From Alphaproteobacteria bacterium (GTDB lineage: Bacteria; Pseudomonadota; Alphaproteobacteria; CACIAM-22H2): a DNA stretch of 37,970 nucleotides. Numbering within the stretch: the first letter of the stretch is position 1; every line of letters starts with the position of its first letter. This document shows positions 1-7,593 of the stretch, one piece after another. The translations under genes and the position numbers were made by a program. A model generated the notes under the pieces. It was not told the origin of the DNA, ran no database searches, and saw nothing but the letters and a program-made list of their open reading frames with translations. The stretch is taken from NCBI GenBank assembly GCA_016793045.1, contig JAEUKZ010000160.1, positions 1 to 37,970 of the forward strand. Reading direction: 5' to 3'.

Positions 1-1730
1 GAGGGCAGCGGCGGTGCGGTGATCGAGATCTGCCCCGGCGTGCACGGCGCCGTGCTCGTCACCGGCGTGACGCCGTTGGCGCGCAGGAAGGCGAGGATGT
101 TGTCGGGGCCGAGCGCGTAGTTGACGCGCGCGAGGGTCTGCTGGTCGGCAACGAGCATCGTATTGACGCCGAGGACCCGGCCGCAGCGGTCGACCAGCGG
201 GCCGCCGCTATTGCCCTGGGCGATCGGCGCGGTGTGCAGGACGCGCTGGCTCAGCTGGTCGGTCTGCACGACGCTGACCTCGCCCGGTACGACGACGGTT
301 TCCGGGATCGCCGAGGAATCGCCCTGGATGAGACGGTTGAAGACCTGATCGGTCATCACGACGATGCCCGGGAAGCCGGCGGCGATGACGTTGTCGAGGC
401 GATTGATCTGCGGCGTGATCGCCATGATCGGCGCGTTCGCCGCACCCTGGATGCGCAGCAGCGCGAAGTCGGGCCGGAACTGCTGGCGTTCGGTCGTCAT
501 CGCCACGATCTCCGCCGGGCGCGCGCCGCCGAGCAAGCGGTTGGTCACCCAGATGGCGCCGCCCTGGCCTTGCTCGGCGACGTGGCGGTTGGTGAGCACG
601 AGGTCCGGCCCGACGAAGAAGCCGCTGCCGAGGCCGAGATTGTCGCCGCGCTTGGTGAGCACGAGCACCACCGCGCGGTCCATCAGGTCGACGAGGCTGC
701 CCTGGAACTGCGGCTGCGGGGCCGGCGTGGCGGTGCGGTCGACCGGCGTCGCCTCGGCCGCGCCGGGCAGGCCGAGCGGGTTTTCGATCGTGCAGACGTC
801 GCGCGTCAGCAGCTCGCGCGCGGCGGCGATGCGCCGACGCAGCTCCTCGTTGATCTGGCGCTGGTTGCGGATCGCCTCTTCGATCGCCTGCTGGTTGACC
901 GCGTTGCGCCGCGCGTTCTGCAGCTCGGCGAGCAGCGCGTTCCAGCCGAACCAGAATCCGAGGCCGACGCCGGCGACGGCGACCAGGAAGATGATGATGA
1001 AGCTCGCGATCGGCACCAGGCCGCCGCCGCGCCGTGGCGGTTCGGGCGGCGGTGCTGCCGGCGGGGGCACGGGGCCGCGGCCGCCGCCATGACCGACGTT
1101 GGACGCCGGCGCCGCGGGGGCGGCGCTCGCCACCGCGCGCGGCGGGCGGGCGGGTTGCGCGGGCGCCGCCGCGGCGGCGGCGGCGGGCGGTGCGCGGTCG
1201 AGCTCGGAAAAGAAGGTCGGGCGGCTCAGGCGCTCGCCGAACGGCGCATAGCGGCCGAGGCACGATTTCAGCAGCTCGAGCTTGGCGCGCGGATCGCGCG
1301 CGATGCCCTGCGGCGCGATGCCCCAGTTGGTGATGACGACATCGTCGCCGGTCGACAGCACGTCCGCGAGATCGGGCACGACCAGCGCATTGCGCAGCAC
1401 GAGGCCCCATTGCGGATCGTCGAGCAGCGGCTCGATCAGGCGCAGCCGGTCGCGCAGGAGCGCCTCCGGGCCGGCACGCACGGCGGCATCGAGCTGCGAC
1501 AGCGGCACGGGCTCGCCGGCGACCGGGGCGTACCACGACACGCTGCCCGCGGCGACGTCGTTGCCCCAGGTGACGACCGGCTCGGCGAACAGCTCCGCCG
1601 CCTGGGCGCCGGCGCGTTCGGCGATGAAGGCGCGCAAGGCCTCGGCGCTCTCGATCACCGGGGTGTCGCGCACCGAGATGGCGATGAGCCCGGCGAGGTC
1701 GGTCTTGCGGATGAAGCGCGGGGAAGCCAT
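1..1730 (-). CDS. Membrane-anchored trypsin-like serine protease with SrfA-like N-terminal domain (3' end outside window)
   Basis: The frame starts at ATG 1730-1728 and stays open to the left edge, giving 576 codons without a stop. Residues 1 to about 165 form a domain with VSWYAPVAG near 64-72 and VVITNWG near 131-137, a pattern I associate from memory with SrfA-family proteins; this part is inference. A Pro/Ala-rich linker follows, then one membrane helix near 236-260, a short helical stretch, and a chymotrypsin-fold protease. The catalytic triad is visible as His383 (TNRHVAE), Asp421 (PDFALL) and Ser508 (GNSGGPL), as in HtrA/DegP-type enzymes. The topology suggests an N-terminal cytosolic domain and a periplasmic protease, although the orientation was not computed. 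It is the last visible gene of a leftward three-gene operon, 9 bp after the FGE-fold gene. The true C-terminus and any PDZ domain lie outside the window. The protease call is secure; the SrfA link is moderate. Confidence 0.85.
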   Translation of the reverse strand, partial: MASPRFIRKTDLAGLIAISVRDTPVIESAEALRAFIAERAGAQAAELFAEPVVTWGNDVAAGSVSWYAPVAGEPVPLSQLDAAVRAGPEALLRDRLRLIEPLLDDPQWGLVLRNALVVPDLADVLSTGDDVVITNWGIAPQGIARDPRAKLELLKSCLGRYAPFGERLSRPTFFSELDRAPPAAAAAAAPAQPARPPRAVASAAPAAPASNVGHGGGRGPVPPPAAPPPEPPRRGGGLVPIASFIIIFLVAVAGVGLGFWFGWNALLAELQNARRNAVNQQAIEEAIRNQRQINEELRRRIAAARELLTRDVCTIENPLGLPGAAEATPVDRTATPAPQPQFQGSLVDLMDRAVVLVLTKRGDNLGLGSGFFVGPDLVLTNRHVAEQGQGGAIWVTNRLLGGARPAEIVAMTTERQQFRPDFALLRIQGAANAPIMAITPQINRLDNVIAAGFPGIVVMTDQVFNRLIQGDSSAIPETVVVPGEVSVVQTDQLSQRVLHTAPIAQGNSGGPLVDRCGRVLGVNTMLVADQQTLARVNYALGPDNILAFLRANGVTPVTSTAPCTPGQISITAPPLP

Positions 1731-1739
1731 GGGTTGCCT

Positions 1740-3305
1740 CTACTGCTGCAAGATCTCGCGCAGCAACTGGCCGGTATCGGGGTTGCGGTCGCGACGGTAG
1801 CGCGCGGTCTGGTTGACGAAGATCGTGCCGAATCGACGCAGGTCCTGAAGATGCGCCCCGACCTGCTCGGCCGTCCAGGTCGGCAGTTCGGCGGCGAGGG
1901 TTTCCTGCGGGATGTCCTCGGCGGTCTGGAGAAGCAGGGCGACGTAGACGTTGAAGGCGTCGCGCCGGTTCGCCTCGGCCGCCTCGATCTGGGTGCGCTG
2001 GCTGTCGATCAGCCGCGTCGCGTTGGGATCGAGCGCGGTCACCGCGCTGACCAGCGCCGCGGTCGCCGAAACGCGGCGGTCGAAGTCGCGGATGGCGCGG
2101 ATGAGGATCGCGCCGAAGCCGATCGAGGACTTGGCGGCGCGGCCGTCGGCCTGGTCGCGCGCGAAGCGGTCGACGATCAGCGACTGCTTGATCAGCGCCA
2201 GCGGTTCGCGCAGTTCGGCGCTGCCGACACGTTCCGCCAGCGCGTCGATGAGCTGGATCGCATCGGCGCGCGGATCGATGCGGCGGCTCTGCGCCAGCCG
2301 GTCCCAGGCCTGGCGGAACTGCGTCGTCTGCTCGAGGCTGGTGGTGACCGACGTCGCCAGCACGATCCGCATCCCGATCTGCGCGAGGCGCAGCGGCTGG
2401 CCGGTTTCGACGTTGAAATGCGGATACTCGATGCGCATCGCGCTGCGGACGCGCGCCTGCGGCGTCAGGTAGTCCCCGCCGCGCACCACGAACCCGCCCG
2501 CCTGGCCGTGCAGCCGCTCGCCGCGCGACAGGCGGTAGGGCTCGAGCGCGATCTCCGAGACGTTGCCGAGCATGTCGAACAGGCCGAGCGGGTTGGGCTG
2601 CAGCATGCCGATCGGATGGGTTTCGCCGCCGGCGGACTGCGCGCCCTGGAACCAGACGTAACGCGCCATCGGGTCGCGCATCGGGAAGATGCGCTGGCGG
2701 AAGTCGCCGTCGCTCACCGCGGCGCCGCCGCGCGCCGCGAACTCCCATTCGGGTTCGGTCGGCAGGCGCACGAAGGCGGGCTGGTCGCCTTCGCGCGGCA
2801 GCCGGTCGCGCGCATGCTGCATCAGCCATGCCGAATAGCGGAAGGCGAAGTTGACCGCGTCGTACCAGCCGAGCCCGGCGGCGGGCCGGCGTCCGGCCGG
2901 GGTCGGTTCCGGGCAGGTCGCCTCGGTGACCGCGGCGTACTGGTCGCGCGTCACCTCGTACTTCCCGATGTAGTAGTAGCGCACGCGGCGGCGCGGATCG
3001 GCGAAGGAGCCGACGATGAAGTCCGCGCGCACATACTCGTTGTATGCGGTCTCGGGATCGTCGGAGCCGAGCGCGATCTGGCGGTCTTCGAGCGGGCCTT
3101 CGCGGGCCGGGGTCTCGACGCGGCGGAACGCCATCGCGCCGCCGCACGGCATCGGCAGGATGAAGTCGTTCGCCAGCGGCTTCGGATTGAAGTTCGCGGC
3201 GTCCCAGGTCGGCACGGTCTGCGCGCAGGCCGAGCCGGCGACGATCGCGGCGGCGAGCGCCGCCGGCGCGGCGGCGGCGGCGATTGCGCGGCCGGCGGCG
3301 CTCAC
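1740..3305 (-). CDS. Exported formylglycine-generating-enzyme (FGE/SUMF1) fold protein lacking catalytic cysteines
   Basis: A GTG start at 3305 overlaps the upstream TGA by four bases (GTGA), giving 521 residues. An Ala-rich hydrophobic N-terminus ending in GSACAQ looks like a signal peptide. The FGE fold is shown by YYYIGKYEVTRDQYAAVTE, LPTEPEWEFAARGG, FDMLGNVSEI (Gly247 region), VVRGGDYLT (to Thr281) and the closing GMRIVLA. About 180 residues of helical sequence follow, an extension not usual for the family. Active bacterial FGE has a copper-binding Cys pair just after the RGGSYL segment. Here the equivalent stretch is YLTPQARVRSAMR, with no cysteine and a shorter loop, and the usual GNVWEW reads GNVSEI. 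A binding or scaffold role is therefore more likely than oxidation of a sulfatase cysteine. The only cysteines after the signal are in MPCGG and ATCPEP and could form a disulfide. It sits between a Sel1-like membrane protein and a protease. Confidence 0.88.
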   Translation of the reverse strand: MSAAGRAIAAAAAPAALAAAIVAGSACAQTVPTWDAANFNPKPLANDFILPMPCGGAMAFRRVETPAREGPLEDRQIALGSDDPETAYNEYVRADFIVGSFADPRRRVRYYYIGKYEVTRDQYAAVTEATCPEPTPAGRRPAAGLGWYDAVNFAFRYSAWLMQHARDRLPREGDQPAFVRLPTEPEWEFAARGGAAVSDGDFRQRIFPMRDPMARYVWFQGAQSAGGETHPIGMLQPNPLGLFDMLGNVSEIALEPYRLSRGERLHGQAGGFVVRGGDYLTPQARVRSAMRIEYPHFNVETGQPLRLAQIGMRIVLATSVTTSLEQTTQFRQAWDRLAQSRRIDPRADAIQLIDALAERVGSAELREPLALIKQSLIVDRFARDQADGRAAKSSIGFGAILIRAIRDFDRRVSATAALVSAVTALDPNATRLIDSQRTQIEAAEANRRDAFNVYVALLLQTAEDIPQETLAAELPTWTAEQVGAHLQDLRRFGTIFVNQTARYRRDRNPDTGQLLREILQQ

Positions 3306-4315
3306 AGGCGAAGCTCCTGGATGATCGTCTGGGCCTCGCGTGCCGGGGCATCGCTGCCGCGCGCGGTCTCGCGCAGGCGCTCGACCAGGGCCTGGCGCAG
3401 CGGTCGCGCGGCGGCATCGCCCGCCGCGGCCGCGGCATCGAAGTGCTCGAGCGCCTTGCGCGCATTGGCGCGCTGGAACGGGCGGCCGGCCTGGAAGGTC
3501 GCCGGATCGTAGAGCTTGCCGATGCGGGTGTGCGCCGGGCCGTAGCCGCGACGGCTCGAATCCTCGAACAGCAGCAGGGCGACGTCGTAGCTGCCCTGGT
3601 TCCACAGCGTCTCGCCCATCCGGAACACCTCCTCCGGCGAGCGGTTCACCAGCGACGCGAGGTCGAGCGCGCTGAGCGGCGTCGCGATACGGTCCTCCGG
3701 GACCTTCCACCAGGTCTCGTAGGCGTAGTAGCCGCCGCCGGCGAGTGCGGCCAGCAGGATCAAGCCGGCGACGATCGGCATGACGCGGCGCCTGGCGGCA
3801 GCAGGAGCCGGCGCGGGCGGCGGCGGCGGCGCGGCCGGGACGGGAATCGGCCGCGGCGCAATCACGGTCGGCGGGGCGGGCGGTGCCGGACGGGGCGGCG
3901 GCGGGGGGACGGCGGCTGGGCGGGGCCGGGGCGCCGTGCCGGATACGATGCGCCCGCGGCCGCGGCGATGGCCGGTGAAACTGCCGATCTCCGGCCACAG
4001 CGCCATGCCGGACTGCGCCGGCACGATCTGACCGGGCGCCACGAGGCCGACCTCGATGCGCTCGCCATAGTCGAGCCACTCGGTGACGTCGGGGCCGATG
4101 ACGACCGCGATCGCGCTGCCCGCTGCTTCCACAGATTGCGGCTGAATCGGGGTTTCGGCGCCGCGCCACCCCTCGACCGACAGGAAGTTCTCGCGCTGGT
4201 CGAAGCGGCGAATCAGGATCGATTCGACCGTCATCCGGCCGACCCCATCGAAGACGATGCGGGCGTGGCCCCCTTCCGGATGGTTCAAATCCTCGATCCG
4301 GACCTGGGCGCCCAT
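3302..4315 (-). CDS. Single-pass membrane protein with N-terminal beta-rich domain, proline-rich linker and Sel1/TPR-like C-terminus
   Basis: I do not recognise the N-terminal domain of about 110 residues, which looks beta-rich. It is followed by a roughly 60-residue linker of Pro, Ala and Arg, one membrane helix (VMPIVAGLILLAALAGGGYY) and a helical C-terminus with Sel1-like features such as ALLLFEDSSRRGYGPAHTRIG and ARKALEHFDAAAAAGDAAA. The fold suggests an anchor whose C-terminal repeats bind partners across the membrane, probably in the periplasm; this is inference. Three in-frame ATGs exist, at 4357, 4324 and 4315. A GGAGGGG directly abuts the 4324 ATG and lies about 9 bases from the 4315 ATG, so I prefer 4315 (337 residues). 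The 4357 start has no ribosome site. It is the first gene of the leftward operon, overlapping the FGE-fold gene by GTGA, and is divergent from srfB. Confidence 0.75.
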   Translation of the reverse strand: MGAQVRIEDLNHPEGGHARIVFDGVGRMTVESILIRRFDQRENFLSVEGWRGAETPIQPQSVEAAGSAIAVVIGPDVTEWLDYGERIEVGLVAPGQIVPAQSGMALWPEIGSFTGHRRGRGRIVSGTAPRPRPAAVPPPPPRPAPPAPPTVIAPRPIPVPAAPPPPPAPAPAAARRRVMPIVAGLILLAALAGGGYYAYETWWKVPEDRIATPLSALDLASLVNRSPEEVFRMGETLWNQGSYDVALLLFEDSSRRGYGPAHTRIGKLYDPATFQAGRPFQRANARKALEHFDAAAAAGDAAARPLRQALVERLRETARGSDAPAREAQTIIQELRL

Positions 4316-4380
4316 CGCGCTCATCCCCTCCACGGTTCTCGCCCTGACGGCCGCCATGTCCGATAACGCGGGACAGCGGC

Positions 4381-4410
4381 TTGTTATTTATACGAGACCT
4401 CGGCCATTAT
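4381..4410 (+). promoter_or_regulatory. Candidate sigma70-type promoter for srfB in the divergent intergenic region
   Basis: TTGTTA at 4381-4386 and CATTAT at 4405-4410 are separated by 18 bases, in a locally AT-rich patch between the two divergent gene sets. The leader to the srfB ATG would be about 130 bases. On the other strand TATAAA in the same patch could serve the leftward operon, but I see no good -35 for it. This call rests on consensus resemblance only. Confidence 0.3.
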
Positions 4411-4548
4411 CCATGCCGGCCCGGTGGCGGGGCACCTCCCGCCGCTCCGCCCGCTCGTTCGCGCACCGTTCCGGGGGCAGTCTCCGAGCGGGATGGCGCC
4501 GTGTCGTTCGAACGTTGTCCCGGGCTGAGACGTTATTCCGAAAGCGCC

Positions 4549-7500
4549 ATGGCAAAGCCGCTTCGCAAGATCCGTTCGACGATCAGCCTCATCCCGAACT
4601 CCGGCCTGCAGTTCCTCGATTTCGTCTTCGACGTCGACAAGCTGCCGAAGATCAACCGGGTGTTCTGGGAGGAGAAACTGCTCGACCAGCCGCCGGACGA
4701 GAACGGCAAGGTGCCGGTCAATCTGCGCTGCCTCTATCCCGACGACCGCACGGGCGAACTCGTCGACCCGGCGACCGGCGCGGCGCCGCCGGAATCCGAG
4801 ACCTACTCGTTCAACAAGGCGAAGGCGCTCGAGGTCTTCCTGGGCAAGTGGGTGCCGCTGCCGGTCTTCCGCGTCAAATCGAAATCCGCACAGGGCGGCG
4901 ACGTGTTCGACCGCGGCCCGACCAACTGGGTGCGCGTGCGCGTGGTCGAGCTGCCCGAACGCGACCGCGAGGGCAACAGCCACCAGGTCAGCGTCGCCTT
5001 CGACACCGCGGTGCGGCCGCGCGACGAGGGCCGCCCCTATCTCGTGCCGAGCCAGGGCGATTCCGAGCAGGAGCAGGAATTCGTCTTCGTGCCGTCGGAG
5101 AAGGACAACGCCTGGTTCATCAACGAAGACTGGATGGACCAGTGGCTCGATGAGCTGTTCCTCGAAATGAAGCGCGCGCAGCGCCAGGGCCGGCCGCTGC
5201 GCGAAGAGGACATCCCCTATGCCTGCGAGCACTGGGCGCGCTACCTCACCTTCCTCGACCTGCTCGGCGAGACGCACGCGCTTCCGCGCGTGCGGCTGAT
5301 CGACACGTTCTCGTCGGTGCGCAAATACGTGCCGATCGAAGTCGACCTCGTGCTCGACGTCGGCAATTCGCGGACCTGCGGCATCCTCATCGAATCGCAT
5401 CCGGACTCGCCGCCCAGCCTCAACGACAGCTACGTGCTGGCGCTGCGCGACCTGACGCGGCCCGAACGCGTCTACGACCGGCCGTTCGAATCGCGCGTCG
5501 AATTCGCGCGCGTCTCGTTCGGCAAGGACGCGATCTCGCGCCGCAGCGGCCGGCCGAACGCGTTCTTCTGGCCGACCGTCGTGCGCATCGGGCCGGAATC
5601 GGTGCGGCTCGCCGGCCGCGCGCTCGGCACCGAAGGGGCGACCGGGCTGTCGAGCCCGAAGCGCTATCTGTGGGACGAGCGCACGCTCAACCAGATCTGG
5701 CGTTTCAACGGCACCTCGGCCGACGGCGTGCGCACCGACCCGCCGGTGTCGGGCCCCATCCTCGGCTTCGTGACCGAGAGCGGCGACGTGCTGCGCACCC
5801 TCAAGGGCAAGGGCCAGCCGGCGGTGCGGCCGAAATTCTGCCGTTCGGCGCTGTTCACGCTGCTGCTCAACGAAGTGCTGGTGCAGGCGCTCACCCAGAT
5901 CAACGCGCCGGGCACGCGCGCGCACCGCAAGTTCGAGGACGTGCCGCGCCAGCTGCGGCGGATCATCCTCACCATGCCGCCGGCGATGCCGCTCGCCGAA
6001 CAGCGCATGCTGCGCAAGCGCGCCGAGGCGGCGATCAAGCTCACCTGGGATCTGTTCGGCTGGAGCGAGGGCGGGCTCAAGACTCCGCCCGAGCCCAAGG
6101 TGGTCCTCAATCTCGACGAGGCGAGCACGACGCAGCTCGTCTATCTCTACAACGAGATCGCGCAGAAGTTCCAAGGCGACGCGCCGGGCTTCTTCACGCT
6201 GTTCGGCAAGCCCCGCGGTCCGCGCGCGGTCGAGCCCGCGCTGCGCGTCGCCTCGATCGACATCGGCGGCGGCACCACCGACCTGATGATCACCACCTAC
6301 ACGATGGAGTCGAACCGGCTGCTGGTGCCGCAGCAGAACTTCCGCGAGGGCTTCAAGCTCGCCGGCGACGACGTCGTCGAATCGATCGTCGAGCTGCACG
6401 TGCTGCCGGCGATCGCGCGGCGGCTGCAGGCCTGCGGCATCGAGGATCCGCGCAAGCTGCTGCGCCGGCTGTTCAGCGGCGATTTCGGCGGCCAGTCGGA
6501 GCTCGAGCGCCAGCGCCGCCGCCAGTTCGTCGCCCAGGTGCTCGCCCCGATCGGGGTCGGCGTCCTGCAGCACTACGAGCAGTGGGATCCTCTGGCCGCG
6601 ACGACGAACCGCTACGAGAGCTTCACGTCGTTCTTCAACCAGCACGGCCTGCCCGACCGCAGCATCGTCGACTTCATCGATCGTGCCGCGGCGGACGAAG
6701 GGGCGCAGGGCTTCGCGCTCACCGATGTCGAGATCACGATCGACCACGAGGCGGTCAACAAGACCGTTGTCGGCACGATGGCGCCGATCCTTGCCGACCT
6801 CTGCGAGGTCGTGAACGCCTATGATTGCGACGTGCTGCTGCTCTCGGGCCGGCCGTCGCGCCTGCCCGGCGTGCTGCTGACCGTGCTCGCCAAGCTGCCG
6901 GTCTCGCCCGACCGGGTGATCCAGATGCATCGCTACAACGTCGGCACCTGGTATCCGTTCCGCGACGTCAACGCGCGCATCGACGACCCGAAGACCACCG
7001 CGGCGGTTGGCGCGATGCTGTGCATGCTCGCGGAGGGCCAGCTCGAGGCATTCTCGATGCGCACCTCGTCGCTGCGCATGCGCTCGACGGCGCGCTTCAT
7101 CGGCGAAATGGAACGCTCCGGCCAGATCAAGGCCGACCGCGTGCTGTTCGCCAATGTCGACCTCGACGCGCGGCCCAAGGGCGGCGAACAGGCGAAGGTG
7201 AAGTTCTACGCGCCGATCTTCGTCGGCTTCCGCCAGCTCGAGATCGAGCGCTGGCCGGGGACGCCGCTGTATTCGATGGAATTCGGCAATCCGCAGAGCG
7301 CCTCGCGCATGAAGCTGCCGCTCACGGTCACGCTCGAGCGCGCCGAGCTCGACGCCGACTCGCCCGACAGCGAGGAGCGGCGCGAGGACTTCAAGATCAT
7401 CGACATCGAGGACGCCGAGGGATCGCGGATGCGATCGTCCGACGTCGTGCTGCGCCTGCAGACGCTCAAGTCCGAAGACGGCTACTGGCTCGATACCGGG

Positions 7501-7593
7501 CGCCTCAACGTCTTCGACGGAATCATCGCCACGCCGGCGCGGACGCGCGGCGCCCACGCCGCCCAGCCCCATGCCGCGGGAGGCCAGCCATGA
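4549..7593 (+). CDS. srfB: SrfB-family actin/Hsp70-like ATPase
   Basis: This is a 1014-residue protein of the SrfB family, named from a Salmonella SsrB-regulated factor. The actin/Hsp70 ATPase fold is readable: a phosphate-1 loop LVLDVGNSRTCGI near 267-279, a phosphate-2 loop SIDIGGGTTDLM near 568-579, and an adenosine-type motif LLLSGRPSRLPG near 763-774. An extra N-terminal region of about 260 residues precedes the ATPase core, and a beta-rich tail follows it. No signal peptide is seen, so it should be cytosolic. I chose the ATG at 4549 (MAKPLRKIRSTI) because upstream codons look like leader sequence; the ribosome site is weak. It overlaps srfC by ATGA, implying coupled translation. Its biochemical role is not settled in the family; nucleotide-driven assembly or remodelling with SrfC is inference. 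Confidence 0.93.
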   Translation: MAKPLRKIRSTISLIPNSGLQFLDFVFDVDKLPKINRVFWEEKLLDQPPDENGKVPVNLRCLYPDDRTGELVDPATGAAPPESETYSFNKAKALEVFLGKWVPLPVFRVKSKSAQGGDVFDRGPTNWVRVRVVELPERDREGNSHQVSVAFDTAVRPRDEGRPYLVPSQGDSEQEQEFVFVPSEKDNAWFINEDWMDQWLDELFLEMKRAQRQGRPLREEDIPYACEHWARYLTFLDLLGETHALPRVRLIDTFSSVRKYVPIEVDLVLDVGNSRTCGILIESHPDSPPSLNDSYVLALRDLTRPERVYDRPFESRVEFARVSFGKDAISRRSGRPNAFFWPTVVRIGPESVRLAGRALGTEGATGLSSPKRYLWDERTLNQIWRFNGTSADGVRTDPPVSGPILGFVTESGDVLRTLKGKGQPAVRPKFCRSALFTLLLNEVLVQALTQINAPGTRAHRKFEDVPRQLRRIILTMPPAMPLAEQRMLRKRAEAAIKLTWDLFGWSEGGLKTPPEPKVVLNLDEASTTQLVYLYNEIAQKFQGDAPGFFTLFGKPRGPRAVEPALRVASIDIGGGTTDLMITTYTMESNRLLVPQQNFREGFKLAGDDVVESIVELHVLPAIARRLQACGIEDPRKLLRRLFSGDFGGQSELERQRRRQFVAQVLAPIGVGVLQHYEQWDPLAATTNRYESFTSFFNQHGLPDRSIVDFIDRAAADEGAQGFALTDVEITIDHEAVNKTVVGTMAPILADLCEVVNAYDCDVLLLSGRPSRLPGVLLTVLAKLPVSPDRVIQMHRYNVGTWYPFRDVNARIDDPKTTAAVGAMLCMLAEGQLEAFSMRTSSLRMRSTARFIGEMERSGQIKADRVLFANVDLDARPKGGEQAKVKFYAPIFVGFRQLEIERWPGTPLYSMEFGNPQSASRMKLPLTVTLERAELDADSPDSEERREDFKIIDIEDAEGSRMRSSDVVLRLQTLKSEDGYWLDTGRLNVFDGIIATPARTRGAHAAQPHAAGGQP

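Noticed and set aside
234..3512. Open frame of over 1,000 codons on the plus strand opposite the protease and FGE-fold genes
   Set aside because: Composition is dominated by Arg, Ala, Gly and Asp with no motif, and it is antisense to two genes with clear catalytic or fold motifs; it is an artefact of high GC.
4381..4548. TTG start at 4381 extending srfB by 56 residues
   Set aside because: The extension is Pro/Arg-rich without family similarity, and the TTG falls in the best -35 candidate of the divergent promoter region.
4384..7572. Open frame of about 1,060 codons antisense to srfB
   Set aside because: No family features and Arg/Val/Glu/His-biased composition; srfB on the other strand has intact ATPase motifs.
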